From Candidatus Sulfidibacterium hydrothermale (GTDB taxonomy: Bacteria > Bacteroidota > Bacteroidia > Bacteroidales > F082): a stretch of 64,000 bases of DNA. Below, in pieces: positions 1-8,591 of this stretch; position 1 is the first letter of the stretch, and every line of letters starts with the position of its first letter. The stretch is taken from contig NZ_CP083760.1 of assembly GCF_020149915.1 (NCBI RefSeq), positions 1,302,001 through 1,366,000 of the forward strand. The letters run 5' to 3'. Position numbers and translations under genes: made by a program. A model generated the notes under the pieces. The model saw only the letters and a list, made by a program, of their open reading frames with translations, made no database searches and was not told where the DNA came from.

Positions 1-537
1 CAATTTATGGGCATCGGTGGCGACAAAGTTAATGTGGTCCGGTCTTATTTCGCACAAAACGCCGGACATTACTGGCCGTAACTCATCATTCCCGGTGGCA
101 AAAAGGGTTTTGCTAAAAGCATTTACCAATAAAGAAGCGTTGAGTTTTACCGAAATGGTATTTTCCAGTTTAGGAATCTGGGGAAACTCGTCGCTATTAT
201 GTCCAATCAGCTTGTATTTTCCTTCCCCCGCCATCAATTGCACTTCCTGGGAAGCCATGTCCACGTTAAAGGTTACAGGAATATTGGGGAATGTTTTGGT
301 GATTTCCAGTAACATCCGGGCCGGAATGGCAATTTTTCCAGGATTCTCGGCCATTTCCACCTGTACGGTAGCCGAAATGGTGGTTTCCAGGTCGGAGGCT
401 GTGATTTTCAGCGTTTTTTCTTCGGATAATTCAAATAAGAAATCGTCCAAAATAGGCAAGGTGTTGCTGCTGCTCATCACGCCGCTGAGCTTTTGTAAAC
501 TTTTCAGCAAATTGGCACTTGATATGATAAATTTCAT
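1..537 (-). CDS. dnaN: DNA polymerase III sliding clamp, beta subunit (partial, N-terminal part)
   Basis: This is the 5' part of the beta clamp gene, cut by the window edge; 179 codons are visible and the frame stays open to base 1. The start is the ATG read from 537, giving MKFIISSANLLKSLQKLSGV, a typical clamp N-terminus. Further in, the segments SDLETTIS, RPVMSGVLCEI and INFVATDAHKL are recognisable clamp motifs. The clamp is a ring-shaped homodimer that tethers DNA polymerase III to DNA during replication. A Bacteroidota promoter box lies about 22 bases upstream of the start. Plus-strand reading frames over the same bases are antisense shadows. Confidence 0.93.
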   Translation of the reverse strand, partial: MKFIISSANLLKSLQKLSGVMSSSNTLPILDDFLFELSEEKTLKITASDLETTISATVQVEMAENPGKIAIPARMLLEITKTFPNIPVTFNVDMASQEVQLMAGEGKYKLIGHNSDEFPQIPKLENTISVKLNASLLVNAFSKTLFATGNDELRPVMSGVLCEIRPDHINFVATDAHKL

Positions 538-558
538 GGTGTTAGTATTTTCTTTTTG

Positions 559-566
559 CAAAAATA
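559..566 (-). promoter_or_regulatory. Promoter -7 box for dnaN
   Basis: On the minus strand the bases read TATTTTTG, a full match to the Bacteroidota -7 consensus TAnnTTTG, 22 bases before the dnaN start codon. No convincing TTTG box was seen at the usual distance upstream. Confidence 0.5.
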
Positions 567-645
567 TTCAAAAAGTAAAAGTAAAAAATTCCGTTAATTG
601 AAGACGGGTTCTTTTCAACAAATTTTTAACAATCTGACGGGGGAT

Positions 646-2133
646 TTATGACGGCTGATTACCCGCTTCCGATGCTGTCCGTTTATTTTCTTTATCGTCT
701 TTGTATCGTCTGATTTTGATGTTCATATAGGCAAAAAAGATGGTCATTAGCGGGCTGATCAGATTGAAAAAGGCGTAGGGAAGATAGGATAGTGTGGGAA
801 CGCCCAAAACGCGTGCTTGTGTAGCACCTCCTGTATTCCAGGGAATTAAAACGGATGTTACCGTACCGGCATCTTCCAGGGTACGGCTCAAAACTTCTGG
901 TTTCAGACCGCGGTCTTTAAAAGCGTCATGATACATTTCTCCCGGAACAACGATAGAAATATACTGGTCAGAAGCGGTGATATTAAAAAAGATACAAGAA
1001 ACCGCAGTGGATGTAATCAGTGTTCCGTCGCTTTTGACCAGTTTCAAAATCGATCGGGTTATTTTTCTGAGCATTCCGTTGGATTCCATGATGCCGCCAA
1101 AGATCATAGCCGACAAAATCAACCAGATGGTGTCCAGCATCCCTTCCATACCACCGGTGGAGAACAGGTCGTTCATTTCTTTATTGGGAGTGACAATGTG
1201 TGTTGGTCCGTAAATGGCCTGCATCACACCAATATAAGATGCTTTGGCATAGTTATCGGTGATGTGGGTCAGGTTTTGGATAATGTGTGGTTGAAAAATA
1301 ACAGCAAAAATACCGCCGAGTAAAACGCCTATTGCCAGTGCGGGTAATGGCGGCATTTTTTTGATAATCACAATAAAGAGAATGACCGGGACCAAAAACA
1401 GCCAGGGCGTGATATGGAATGTTTGTAAAATGGAAGCCTGAACTTCGGCAATATGTTCCGGAGGCTTGCCGCCGTGCAGGTTAAACCCCATGATGAGAAA
1501 AATGATTAAAGTAATGGTAATGGACGGAATGGTGGTGTACATCATGTACCGGATGTGGGTAAAGATATCGGTTCCGGAAACAGCCGGGGCTAAATTTGTG
1601 GTGTCAGATAAAGGAGACATTTTGTCTCCGAAATATGCTCCGGAAACAATAGCTCCGGCAACGACAGCTTTATCAAAGCCCATCGCGTCACCAATTCCCA
1701 GTGTGGCTACTCCGATTGTGGCAATGGTTGACCATGAACTCCCGGTAGCTGTGGAAACAATCATCCCGATAAGCACCGCAGCAAACAAAAAGATTTTGGG
1801 CTTTAGAATGTCAAGGCCGTAGTAAATCAGTGCCGGGATAACTCCGCTGATGAGCCAGGTTCCGGCCAGTGCTCCAATCAGCAGTAAAATCAGAATCGCC
1901 GGCATGGCTGTGCCGATGGTCTTTACGATCTTTTCGCGCATTTCGGTCCAGGTATAGCCCATTCTTAACCCGAGAATCCCCGATAGTGCTGCTGCTGTCA
2001 TTAAAGCCACCTGATTGGCTCCCCGCAGGGTGTCATCCCAAAACATCACGTTCATCGAAAGCAGGAAAATCAAAAAAACAATGGGAATCAAAGATTCTGT
2101 AAGGCTGGGCTGACGCTGAACTTTTTTTGACAT
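646..2133 (-). CDS. nhaC: Na+/H+ antiporter, NhaC family
   Basis: The 495-residue product is a polytopic inner-membrane protein with about 11-12 hydrophobic segments, and its length is normal for NhaC. Family-typical stretches include the glycine/serine-rich ATGSSWSTIATIGVA region (about residues 129-143), the SGAYFGDKMSPLSDTTNLAP loop (about 164-183) and a C-terminal half with TASDQYISIVVPG and WNTGGATQA. NhaC proteins exchange cytoplasmic Na+ for external H+ (or malate/lactate in MleN relatives), so the exact substrate is uncertain. It has its own promoter box upstream and stands apart from neighbouring genes, which suggests a single-gene transcript. Confidence 0.9.
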   Translation of the reverse strand: MSKKVQRQPSLTESLIPIVFLIFLLSMNVMFWDDTLRGANQVALMTAAALSGILGLRMGYTWTEMREKIVKTIGTAMPAILILLLIGALAGTWLISGVIPALIYYGLDILKPKIFLFAAVLIGMIVSTATGSSWSTIATIGVATLGIGDAMGFDKAVVAGAIVSGAYFGDKMSPLSDTTNLAPAVSGTDIFTHIRYMMYTTIPSITITLIIFLIMGFNLHGGKPPEHIAEVQASILQTFHITPWLFLVPVILFIVIIKKMPPLPALAIGVLLGGIFAVIFQPHIIQNLTHITDNYAKASYIGVMQAIYGPTHIVTPNKEMNDLFSTGGMEGMLDTIWLILSAMIFGGIMESNGMLRKITRSILKLVKSDGTLITSTAVSCIFFNITASDQYISIVVPGEMYHDAFKDRGLKPEVLSRTLEDAGTVTSVLIPWNTGGATQARVLGVPTLSYLPYAFFNLISPLMTIFFAYMNIKIRRYKDDKENKRTASEAGNQPS

Positions 2134-2197
2134 ATCCCGGATTGTGTATTTAAGTGATGAGTCTTCCTGTTTGCTGTAGGATGGGCTCTTTTGCTGA

Positions 2198-2205
2198 CAA
2201 AGATA
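2198..2205 (-). promoter_or_regulatory. Promoter -7 box for the NhaC antiporter gene
   Basis: The minus strand reads TATCTTTG here, matching TAnnTTTG, with a leader of about 60 bases before the nhaC start at 2133. Confidence 0.45.
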
Positions 2206-2254
2206 AAAAAAGATTAAGGCCGAAGTCCGGCGTGCCTTTGTTTGTAGGGTTTTT

Positions 2255-3421
2255 TTAGAATGACCATTTCAGCCGCAGATAATACATCTGTCCGTAATTC
2301 CCGAACTCGGTTTTGTCTTTGCCAAAGAAAAGCTGGGCCATGGTAAACAATTGCAGATTTTCGGTCAGACTGAAATCCAGCGACGGGCCGGCAAAAGCGG
2401 AATGGTCAAAAGGATTGTAAATAGAAGAAATATCCGCTTTAATGAGAGGGGTGATTGGATAAGCCACTTCCCCAAACAGATCGAATTTTGACCGTGTAAG
2501 GTTTTTCGGATTCATATTTCCGGTAAAGAAAAAAGTATTTGTGCCGGCTGGTCCGGTGGTTCCGGCACTGTTAAAAAGGAAAGATCCGTGCAGATAAATC
2601 TGGTTGTTACAGGTGTAATTGGCTCCTATGGAGGCAATCCACTGTCCGGTTGTATCCGAAAACCGGTCCAGATTTCTGAAATAGGAAAGCTCTCCGGTAA
2701 ATCCTGCTGCTTTAATTTGTCCGGCCCAGCCCATGCCCATTACCAGGTCTTTTTCCATTACTCCGCCAAGAAATTGCAAGTCATAATTGTGAACGTTGAA
2801 CTTATACATTAGGGCTGCCGTAAGTTGTTGTTTGTTATTGAGTTTTGCCGCGATCTGAAGCGATGAGAGTTCCCCGGTATAATATTGAAAACGGATGGCA
2901 TCGCTGCCGGGACGTTCCACATAATCAAAATCAAAATAATTATAAGTATTAAAAATGTCATTGGGATTCCAGACCAGATTTTGTCCCCAGTTGATCCGTT
3001 GCCGTCCCACGGTGATTTCCAGTTTTTTCAAAGACCATTTCAGATATAGCCTGTCGATGTTTGTGTAAAATAAAAAAGAAGTATCACTGGCCAGCCGAAA
3101 AGTCATGTCCAGCCAGCCATAGTCATTGAGCAGATTGTCGGTGTAGAAAGGGTAAAAGTCGGCCATCATGGGGCCGAAGTTGAAATGATTGCGGATTCCG
3201 GCTGCGATTTTCAGGTTTTTCACCGGATACCATTGCAGGTTGATGCGATTATAAATACCGGATAAATTGGTCCATCTTGTTGTTTCTTTTGGGGCCCAGG
3301 TGGTATTCATGTATTCCAGGAAACCGGTAACCAAAAAGGAATGATTTTCTTGGCCGTAAATCCGGTTTCCTGTAAAGAAAGCAAACAGGATAAAAACCCA
3401 AAAGAGCCTTTTATCATTCAT
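2255..3421 (-). CDS. Outer-membrane beta-barrel protein of unknown substrate
   Basis: No named family was recognised. I chose the internal ATG at 3421 because it opens directly into a signal peptide (MNDKRLFWVFILFAFFTGN, cleavage near GQE); the longer frame would add ten charged residues in front. The mature 360-odd residues alternate polar and aromatic residues in short amphipathic strands and end with a strand finishing in aromatic F, as outer-membrane barrels do. Segments such as GRQRINWGQNLVWNPNDIFN resemble alginate- or phosphate-porin-like barrels of Bacteroidota. The role is probably a passive porin or barrel of unknown specificity. It shares no obvious operon with the hydrolase downstream, although the gap to that gene is only 58 bases. 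Confidence 0.6.
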   Translation of the reverse strand: MNDKRLFWVFILFAFFTGNRIYGQENHSFLVTGFLEYMNTTWAPKETTRWTNLSGIYNRINLQWYPVKNLKIAAGIRNHFNFGPMMADFYPFYTDNLLNDYGWLDMTFRLASDTSFLFYTNIDRLYLKWSLKKLEITVGRQRINWGQNLVWNPNDIFNTYNYFDFDYVERPGSDAIRFQYYTGELSSLQIAAKLNNKQQLTAALMYKFNVHNYDLQFLGGVMEKDLVMGMGWAGQIKAAGFTGELSYFRNLDRFSDTTGQWIASIGANYTCNNQIYLHGSFLFNSAGTTGPAGTNTFFFTGNMNPKNLTRSKFDLFGEVAYPITPLIKADISSIYNPFDHSAFAGPSLDFSLTENLQLFTMAQLFFGKDKTEFGNYGQMYYLRLKWSF

Positions 3422-3478
3422 TCGGGTTGCCCTTTTTCCCTCCGTTTGCATTTGAAATGTATTATTGCCGGATTTTCC

Positions 3479-4411
3479 TTACAGATTGTTTTTTAGGAAT
3501 TCTTCCATTTTCTGAAATACTTTATCTCTTACCTGTTTCTGAGAAAGCAGCAGGTCGTGTACTCCGCCTTCGAAAGAAGCTTTTTCCACATTTTTCCCAA
3601 TAACATCGGCATAATGTTCAATGTCTTTTACGTTGAGAACTGCATCGGCATGTTGCATGTCCGGGCGGTAGTTTCCGGGTTTTACACTTTTGGCTGAATA
3701 CATGACCAAAACCGGACAGGCAATATCCAGTCCTTTTTGCAGCGTTTTTTGGGCGGTATAAATTCCTTTTATCCAGCTGGCATGGATTTTAAAACCGGCA
3801 TCCGGTTTTAGATCCAGATCATAATCCCACTCTCCATTGTGACTTTTGTGCAGGCTGTAACCATATCCTTTGTCGAGGCCTACCGGTGAAGGAAGTTTGG
3901 GGAATGAGCCGGCCAGGGAAACCATTAGCGGAATGAATGTTTTTTTCAAGAATGCCGGAACGTTGAATTCAAAAAACGGGCTGTTCAGGATGAGCGCATC
4001 CACTTTGTTGTCGTTGCGATGTTCGTGGGCATACAAAGCGGCAATTAATCCACCGGTGGAATGTCCGACAAGAACCAGTTTTTCATTTTTTTCCTTTTCG
4101 CGGATAAAAGTCACCGCGGCATCAATATCTTCAAAATATTCGTGATAGTCTTTGAAATCATTGGGCTTTTGGTGCGGCAGGATAGAGCGGCCGTATTTGC
4201 GCAATTCCAGGGCGTAAAAGTTGAAACCCTGCTGATTGGCCCATTCGGCAAAATGGTCCTGAAAAAAATAGTCGTTAAAGCCATGGATGTAAAGCAGTGC
4301 TTTTTTTGAATGGTTTGCCGCTTTTTTTTCAATGAGAGTAGCCACAACTTCTCCTTCATCATCCGGCTTCATTGTCAAAGTATGAAAAGTGTATCCGTTT
4401 TCTTTTTTCAT
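3479..4411 (-). CDS. Alpha/beta hydrolase, serine aminopeptidase/monoacylglycerol-lipase type
   Basis: The 310-residue protein has an alpha/beta-hydrolase fold of the Hydrolase_4 (lysophospholipase/MGL) type. Visible elements are the oxyanion-hole HGFN near residues 43-46, the nucleophile elbow GHSTGG with Ser118, and a late His in the GGVHDLLLS segment. It has no signal peptide, so it acts in the cytoplasm. Family members hydrolyse monoacylglycerols or lysophospholipids, but the substrate here cannot be read from sequence. It reads in the same direction as the barrel gene downstream and may share its transcript. Confidence 0.8.
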   Translation of the reverse strand: MKKENGYTFHTLTMKPDDEGEVVATLIEKKAANHSKKALLYIHGFNDYFFQDHFAEWANQQGFNFYALELRKYGRSILPHQKPNDFKDYHEYFEDIDAAVTFIREKEKNEKLVLVGHSTGGLIAALYAHEHRNDNKVDALILNSPFFEFNVPAFLKKTFIPLMVSLAGSFPKLPSPVGLDKGYGYSLHKSHNGEWDYDLDLKPDAGFKIHASWIKGIYTAQKTLQKGLDIACPVLVMYSAKSVKPGNYRPDMQHADAVLNVKDIEHYADVIGKNVEKASFEGGVHDLLLSQKQVRDKVFQKMEEFLKNNL

Positions 4412-4537
4412 AATGATAATATTTTTGATATCTGTTCTTTACAAATGTACTCAATTTCTATAAAATGCTACAGATGAAGTTTCTGAAAAAAGAAAATTTG
4501 GGCCGTTTAACCGGAAAAAGGACGTTGTTCCGATTTT

Positions 4538-4804
4538 TTATTCGCTGATGGCTTTTTCCGTTATGATGCGGATATTTCTCCGGCTGATAGGACTGGTTTT
4601 TTGAACATTGATTTCTTCAGTAATTCGGCTGGTATGGCATGATCCGCCGGCACACGAAAGGCGTTTTCCGGTTTTGGGGTCACGGATAGAGCTCGAACAT
4701 TGTTTTTTAAACTGACCGTTTTTTAAAACAAACATCTTGATGGCAAATCCTGCAAAGGCTATACTTAAAATAACTACCGAAAGAAGAAATAGTTTTATAA
4801 ACAT
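4538..4804 (-). CDS. Small single-span membrane protein with Cys cluster
   Basis: This is an 88-residue protein with one N-terminal transmembrane segment (about residues 3-26) followed by a basic soluble tail. The tail carries three cysteines, Cys36, Cys51 and Cys56, the last in a C-AGGS-C-H motif. That spacing resembles the small Cys-containing 'membrane or secreted' proteins and NqrM-like maturation factors of Bacteroidota, which are thought to bind metal. The similarity is one of pattern only, so function is unproven. The gene stands alone between two alpha/beta hydrolase genes on the same strand. Confidence 0.6.
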   Translation of the reverse strand: MFIKLFLLSVVILSIAFAGFAIKMFVLKNGQFKKQCSSSIRDPKTGKRLSCAGGSCHTSRITEEINVQKTSPISRRNIRIITEKAISE

Positions 4805-4891
4805 ATTTATCTGTTTCTATAAGACAAAAGTAAATATTTTTCTTGCATGCAAAGAAACCAGACGTATTTTATTTAAGATCCGGATTTGTTT

Positions 4892-5842
4892 TTAGTTAGA
4901 TGATTGAAAATCATTAAGAAAATGATTTAAAACCTGATTGTATTCTGATGCTGCATTTAGGTAAGGAAAATGGCCTTGTTGGTGAAAGGTGTGCACTTTT
5001 GCGTCCGGATAAAGATGTTTTAGTTGTTCCCTGAGTATTTTTGGAATCAAAGGGTCGTTATCCGACTCGAAAATAAGCAAGGGAACGGAATTATTTTTTA
5101 CCGGAATTGGAAATGGTTGGAGTACAATATCCAGCCGGTTGATAAATTGTTTTTTATTGAACGGAAGGCCTTGTAGTACAGCGTATAGCAGCGCATTGTT
5201 TTGTGCTGCAGGTAAAATGACATTGATGAGATTCTTTTTGCTCAACCAATACAAAAGTATTTCTGGCAGGAAAGGGATCATTTTTCGTTTTGTTCGGTTT
5301 TTATTTAACAAGAGATCGTTGGGAGGAAAAGTATTCCCGAAAATGGCTTGTTCTATTCTTTCCGGATGGTGTTGTGTTAAATACTGGACAATATATCCTC
5401 CCATGGAGGTTCCGATCACGGAAAATTGTTGAATTTTTTCTGCTTGAAGGATTTTTAAGATCCCTTTTTCTGCTTTTTCCAGTGTATTGACTTTTTGGGG
5501 GAGTGTAAAAGCTATGGTTTTAAATTGGTTTTCAAAAGCGATGATCTGGTTCCACCAAATATCATAAGCCCCTCCCATGCCATGTATAAACAGTAATGTT
5601 TTTGTGCCTTTTCCTCCTGAATAATAAAACCAGGATTCTCCATTTAATTCTATTTTTTTCAACGGACGGGCGCGAAATTCTTTTAACTTCTGGGCAAATA
5701 CATCGTTTTCCGGATACAATTCAAAAAAATCATGATGGGGCGGAGGCAAAAAGTAAGTTATGGCTATCATGGCCAGTATTAACATAAAAAAGAGAACAAG
5801 TAACATGATTTTGGTTTTTATTTTAACCCGAAGATAAAGCAT
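4892..5842 (-). CDS. Membrane-anchored alpha/beta hydrolase
   Basis: The 316-residue product has an N-terminal hydrophobic anchor (about residues 13-32) and then an alpha/beta-hydrolase domain with HGMGG (about 87-91), the nucleophile elbow GTSMGG with Ser146 and a C-terminal HQQGHFPY catalytic His. It is likely bound to the inner membrane facing the periplasm. Substrate is unknown. The first ATG sits directly against a 42-base palindrome, so translation may really begin at Met13 (position 5806), which would still keep the anchor. Nothing in the neighbourhood names a pathway. Confidence 0.75.
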   Translation of the reverse strand: MLYLRVKIKTKIMLLVLFFMLILAMIAITYFLPPPHHDFFELYPENDVFAQKLKEFRARPLKKIELNGESWFYYSGGKGTKTLLFIHGMGGAYDIWWNQIIAFENQFKTIAFTLPQKVNTLEKAEKGILKILQAEKIQQFSVIGTSMGGYIVQYLTQHHPERIEQAIFGNTFPPNDLLLNKNRTKRKMIPFLPEILLYWLSKKNLINVILPAAQNNALLYAVLQGLPFNKKQFINRLDIVLQPFPIPVKNNSVPLLIFESDNDPLIPKILREQLKHLYPDAKVHTFHQQGHFPYLNAASEYNQVLNHFLNDFQSSN

Positions 5843-5884
5843 TTATTCTGTTTCTCGGAGAAATTTCTCCGAAAAACAGAATAA
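5843..5884 (-). terminator. 42-bp near-perfect palindrome between regulator and hydrolase genes
   Basis: Arms of 21 bases (5843-5863 and 5864-5884) pair with a single mismatch (c5854 against a5873) and no loop bases beyond the centre. On the minus strand it follows the stop of the winged-helix gene at 5898, so it could end that transcript. It has no clean T-run, and it touches the first possible start codon of the hydrolase gene. Confidence 0.5.
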
Positions 5885-5897
5885 TTCATTGAGCAGA

Positions 5898-6191
5898 TTA
5901 AGGGTTTTCAAGGTTCAGATAAGTCTTCATCTTTTCAACGTAATCGGCAAAAGCTTTTTTGCCTTGCGAAGTTATCCGGCAGATTGTTTTGGGGTAGTTG
6001 TTCACAAATTTCTTTTCAATTTCAATATATCCGGCTTCTTTTAACTTTTTCAACTGATGGCTTAAATTTCCTTGTGTTGTGTTGGTTACTTCTTTCAGAT
6101 AATTGAAATCGGCCGATCGGACTTTCATCAGCGTGGAGACAATGATGAGCCGGACTGGCTGACTGAGTACTTTATCCAGTTCCTGATACAT
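5898..6191 (-). CDS. Winged-helix transcriptional regulator
   Basis: A 97-residue one-domain winged-helix protein of the HTH_27/ArsR-MarR-like class. The recognition region is NTTQGNLSHQLKKLKEAGYI (about residues 36-55), followed by a beta wing (EIEKKFVNNYPKTICRI) and a C-terminal helix for dimerisation. No ligand-binding domain is present. It lies 11 bases after a membrane-protein gene, a common pairing in Bacteroidota in which the small regulator represses its own operon. A palindrome inside the operon promoter (6808-6822) is its likely operator; that link is inference from position. Confidence 0.82.
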   Translation of the reverse strand: MYQELDKVLSQPVRLIIVSTLMKVRSADFNYLKEVTNTTQGNLSHQLKKLKEAGYIEIEKKFVNNYPKTICRITSQGKKAFADYVEKMKTYLNLENP

Positions 6192-6202
6192 GGCTCAAAG
6201 GA

Positions 6203-6763
6203 TTAAGATTTCTTTAAAAGATAAGCCGGAATCAGGTAGCCCGTTAAAATGGCAAGAGACAAAATCAATAGTCCCGTTTGGGCGGAAACATAAAGCGAAA
6301 CAATGGTGAAAGCGAAAAATAAAATGCCCCCGGCAATTAAAGGTTTAAATTTCATGGCCATTCCCGAAACAAGTGTCCCTACCCCGGCAAGAAATAAAAT
6401 AAAAATGGTTGTATTGACCTGAAGGACGATAGAAATGAAAACAATCAGGAAAAAAGAAAAACCAATGACAATCCACAAGTATTTCAAAAACATATCGAGA
6501 TATGTTTCGTATCCCCGCTGTTTTCCGTGTTTTTTACCATAAATGACCGATACAATTACACCGATGGGCATCAATATTACCCAGGGAAGATAATTGGCCT
6601 GAAAAGCGGTAAAGCTTATCAATGCATACTGTATAAGGGCGGCTGAAACGGTTAGCCATCCCCAAAATAAATAAAAGAAGCTTTGCTCTTTTATGTTTTC
6701 TTTTGTTTTCTGAATAGCCGAAGTGATGATTTCGAGGCTTTCATGTGCTGTTAAGTTTTCCAT
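6203..6763 (-). CDS. Polytopic membrane protein, function unknown
   Basis: The 186-residue product has a short cytoplasmic N-terminus (about 25 residues) and around five hydrophobic segments over residues 27-183. No catalytic or transport motif was recognised. It is the first gene of a two-gene operon with the winged-helix regulator. Such regulator/membrane-protein pairs often respond to envelope or growth signals, but nothing here shows that directly. Confidence 0.7.
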   Translation of the reverse strand: MENLTAHESLEIITSAIQKTKENIKEQSFFYLFWGWLTVSAALIQYALISFTAFQANYLPWVILMPIGVIVSVIYGKKHGKQRGYETYLDMFLKYLWIVIGFSFFLIVFISIVLQVNTTIFILFLAGVGTLVSGMAMKFKPLIAGGILFFAFTIVSLYVSAQTGLLILSLAILTGYLIPAYLLKKS

Positions 6764-6794
6764 TTTATTTAGTTTTAATTATTAAAGAACTTTG

Positions 6795-6826
6795 CAAAAA
6801 TAATATAGTTTGTAATACAAACCAAA
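6795..6826 (-). promoter_or_regulatory. Complete promoter with operator palindrome in its spacer
   Basis: On the minus strand a TTTG box (6823-6826) is followed by a 20-base spacer and TATTTTTG (6795-6802), a full Bacteroidota promoter. The spacer contains the palindrome GTTTGTATTACAAAC at 6808-6822 (6-bp arms, 3-bp centre). A dimer bound there would block RNA polymerase, so this is the probable autoregulatory operator of the operon at 5898-6763. Confidence 0.65.
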
Positions 6827-6995
6827 TTTTCAGGAGTTTTTTTTAATAAATTCTTTGTAAAGGATAATAAATAATGGGGAAAATATTGAATTATAGCGAG
6901 TTGCTTGTGGGTGTATTTCTGAAAAGGAATGGGCTTTTTGGGTAAAAAGGAGGGATGACAATGTTAAAATACGAGAATTTACCGGTAAAAAGCGG

Positions 6996-7748
6996 TTAAG
7001 ATGTCATGCGAAACGTATAACAGACAATACCGGTAGCCACCGCGGCATTAAGTGATTCTGCCTGGCTGCCGGTTGCTGCCGGAATGGAAACCGGTTCGTC
7101 AATAAACGGGAAAAGGGAGTCCGAAATTCCGTGTGCTTCGCTGCCGATGAGTAAGATCCCTTTTCCGGGTTTTTTCACTTTCCGGATATCCTGGCCATTC
7201 AATACAGCACCAAATATTTTTAATCGGGAGGGCTTTTTTGACAACCAGGAAGATAAATTTGTGTAATGCACACGAACTCTTGCCAGCGAGCCCATAGTTG
7301 CCTGTACCACTTTTGGATTATAGGCATCCACCGTTTCGTCAGAGCAAAGGATCTCTTTTATTCCAAACCAGTCGGCTGTGCGAATGATGGTTCCCAGGTT
7401 TCCGGGATCTTTGATATTATCCAGTGCCAGCACGTAATCTTCCAGGGTAGAAATATCCGGTAATTGATGTTCCGGTTTTTCGATTACAGCTAACACATCC
7501 GATGGATTTTTCAAAGCCGATATTTTTTCCATCTCTTTTAATGAGATGGTTTCCGGTTTTAGGTGCTGTGGTAAATCGGGATGTTTTTCTATCCAGCTTT
7601 CTGTAGCATAAATTTGGATTACCGACAGTGGTCCGGCAATAAAATCCAGTACGTTGACAGTTCCTTCAGCCAAAAACTGCCGGTATTTTCGCCGGTACTT
7701 ATTTAGGTGAAGTGAACGAAGGATTTTAATTTGTGCTTTACTCAACAT
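6996..7748 (-). CDS. RNA 2'-O-methyltransferase, SpoU/TrmH (RlmB-like) family
   Basis: The 250-residue protein carries the three SPOUT motifs: NIKDPGNLGTIIRTADWFG (about residues 111-129, motif 1), LLIGSEAHGIS (motif 2) and IPAATGSQAESLNAAVATGI (motif 3, C-terminal knot). The N-terminal domain (residues 1-100) looks like the L30e-like substrate-binding domain found in RlmB/TsnR relatives. It methylates a ribose 2'-hydroxyl in tRNA or rRNA using S-adenosylmethionine; the exact nucleotide cannot be told. A shared hairpin terminator separates it from rplI. Confidence 0.88.
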   Translation of the reverse strand: MLSKAQIKILRSLHLNKYRRKYRQFLAEGTVNVLDFIAGPLSVIQIYATESWIEKHPDLPQHLKPETISLKEMEKISALKNPSDVLAVIEKPEHQLPDISTLEDYVLALDNIKDPGNLGTIIRTADWFGIKEILCSDETVDAYNPKVVQATMGSLARVRVHYTNLSSWLSKKPSRLKIFGAVLNGQDIRKVKKPGKGILLIGSEAHGISDSLFPFIDEPVSIPAATGSQAESLNAAVATGIVCYTFRMTS

Positions 7749-7766
7749 GTGGCGAAGATAGCAAAC

Positions 7767-7803
7767 AAAAAAGCTCTCACCAAAAGAAGGAGAGAGCTTT
7801 TTT
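7767..7803 (-). terminator. Intrinsic terminator after rpsF-rpsR-rplI
   Basis: A perfect 12-bp stem (7767-7778 with 7792-7803) with a 13-base loop; the outer six pairs are A-T, giving a T-run on either strand. It lies 19 bases after the rplI stop on the minus strand. Confidence 0.75.
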
Positions 7804-7821
7804 AAGATTTTAAAAAAACCG

Positions 7822-8271
7822 TTATTCGGCTTTTACATCCAGTTGCACTTCAACGGCAATGTCTTTATGCAGCTTAACAGTGGCTTTGTAGGTACCTACT
7901 TCTTTAATGGCGTCGCCATTAACTTCAATCTTCTTACGGTCTACTTCCACTTTTTTCTGGTCTTTAATAGCGTCGGCAATCATGATGTTGTTCACCGAGC
8001 CGAAAATTTTACCTTTTGTACTGGCTTTTACGCCAATAGTCAGCTGGGCACCTTCCAGAACTTTAGCCAATTCTTCGGCTTCTTTTCTGATTTTTTCTTC
8101 TTTATAGGCCTGTTGTTTTTTTACTTCGGCCAATACTTTTTTAGCAGAATCGGTGGCAACGATAGCCATTCCTTTTGGGATCAGGTAATTACGTGCATAA
8201 CCGTCTTTTACGGTAATCAGATCGTTTTTATAGCCCAATCCGTTAATATCTTGTTTTAAAATAATCTCCAT
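7822..8271 (-). CDS. rplI: 50S ribosomal protein L9
   Basis: At 149 residues this is a normal L9. The N-terminal rRNA-binding domain MEIILKQDINGLGYKNDLI with GYARNYLIPKGMA is the family signature, followed by the long central helix (residues 40-76) and the C-terminal domain. L9 binds 23S rRNA near the L1 stalk and limits frameshifting. It is the last gene of the rpsF-rpsR-rplI operon, 18 bases after rpsR, and is followed by a strong terminator. Confidence 0.97.
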   Translation of the reverse strand: MEIILKQDINGLGYKNDLITVKDGYARNYLIPKGMAIVATDSAKKVLAEVKKQQAYKEEKIRKEAEELAKVLEGAQLTIGVKASTKGKIFGSVNNIMIADAIKDQKKVEVDRKKIEVNGDAIKEVGTYKATVKLHKDIAVEVQLDVKAE

Positions 8272-8289
8272 TGTAATTTCCTCCCTCTT

Positions 8290-8556
8290 TTATTTTAATA
8301 AGTCAGCAACATAAGGCATTAAAGCAAGATGCCGGGCTCTTTTGATCGCCTTGGCTACTTTACGCTGGTATTTTGTTGAAGTTCCGGTGATACGGCGGGG
8401 CAGGATTTTGCCTTGTTCGTTCACAAAACGGAGTAAGAAATCGGCATCTTTGTAATCGATGTATTTGATGCGATTTTTCTTGAACCGGCAGTATTTTTTC
8501 TTTGTGGTATCTACTGCAATCGGCGTTAAATATCTGATATCTGAATTCTGTGCCAT
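8290..8556 (-). CDS. rpsR: 30S ribosomal protein S18
   Basis: An 88-residue S18 with the core [23 protein letters not shown] and the signature [33 protein letters not shown]18 forms a heterodimer with S6 on the platform of the small subunit, which fits its place between rpsF and rplI in one operon. Confidence 0.97.
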   Translation of the reverse strand: MAQNSDIRYLTPIAVDTTKKKYCRFKKNRIKYIDYKDADFLLRFVNEQGKILPRRITGTSTKYQRKVAKAIKRARHLALMPYVADLLK

Positions 8557-8591
8557 GATTTTATATTTTTAAGTTTTTTACCGGGTTTTGT

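Noticed and set aside
17-601. Plus-strand open frame of 194 codons
   Set aside because: It is antisense to dnaN, whose translation on the minus strand is clearly a sliding clamp.
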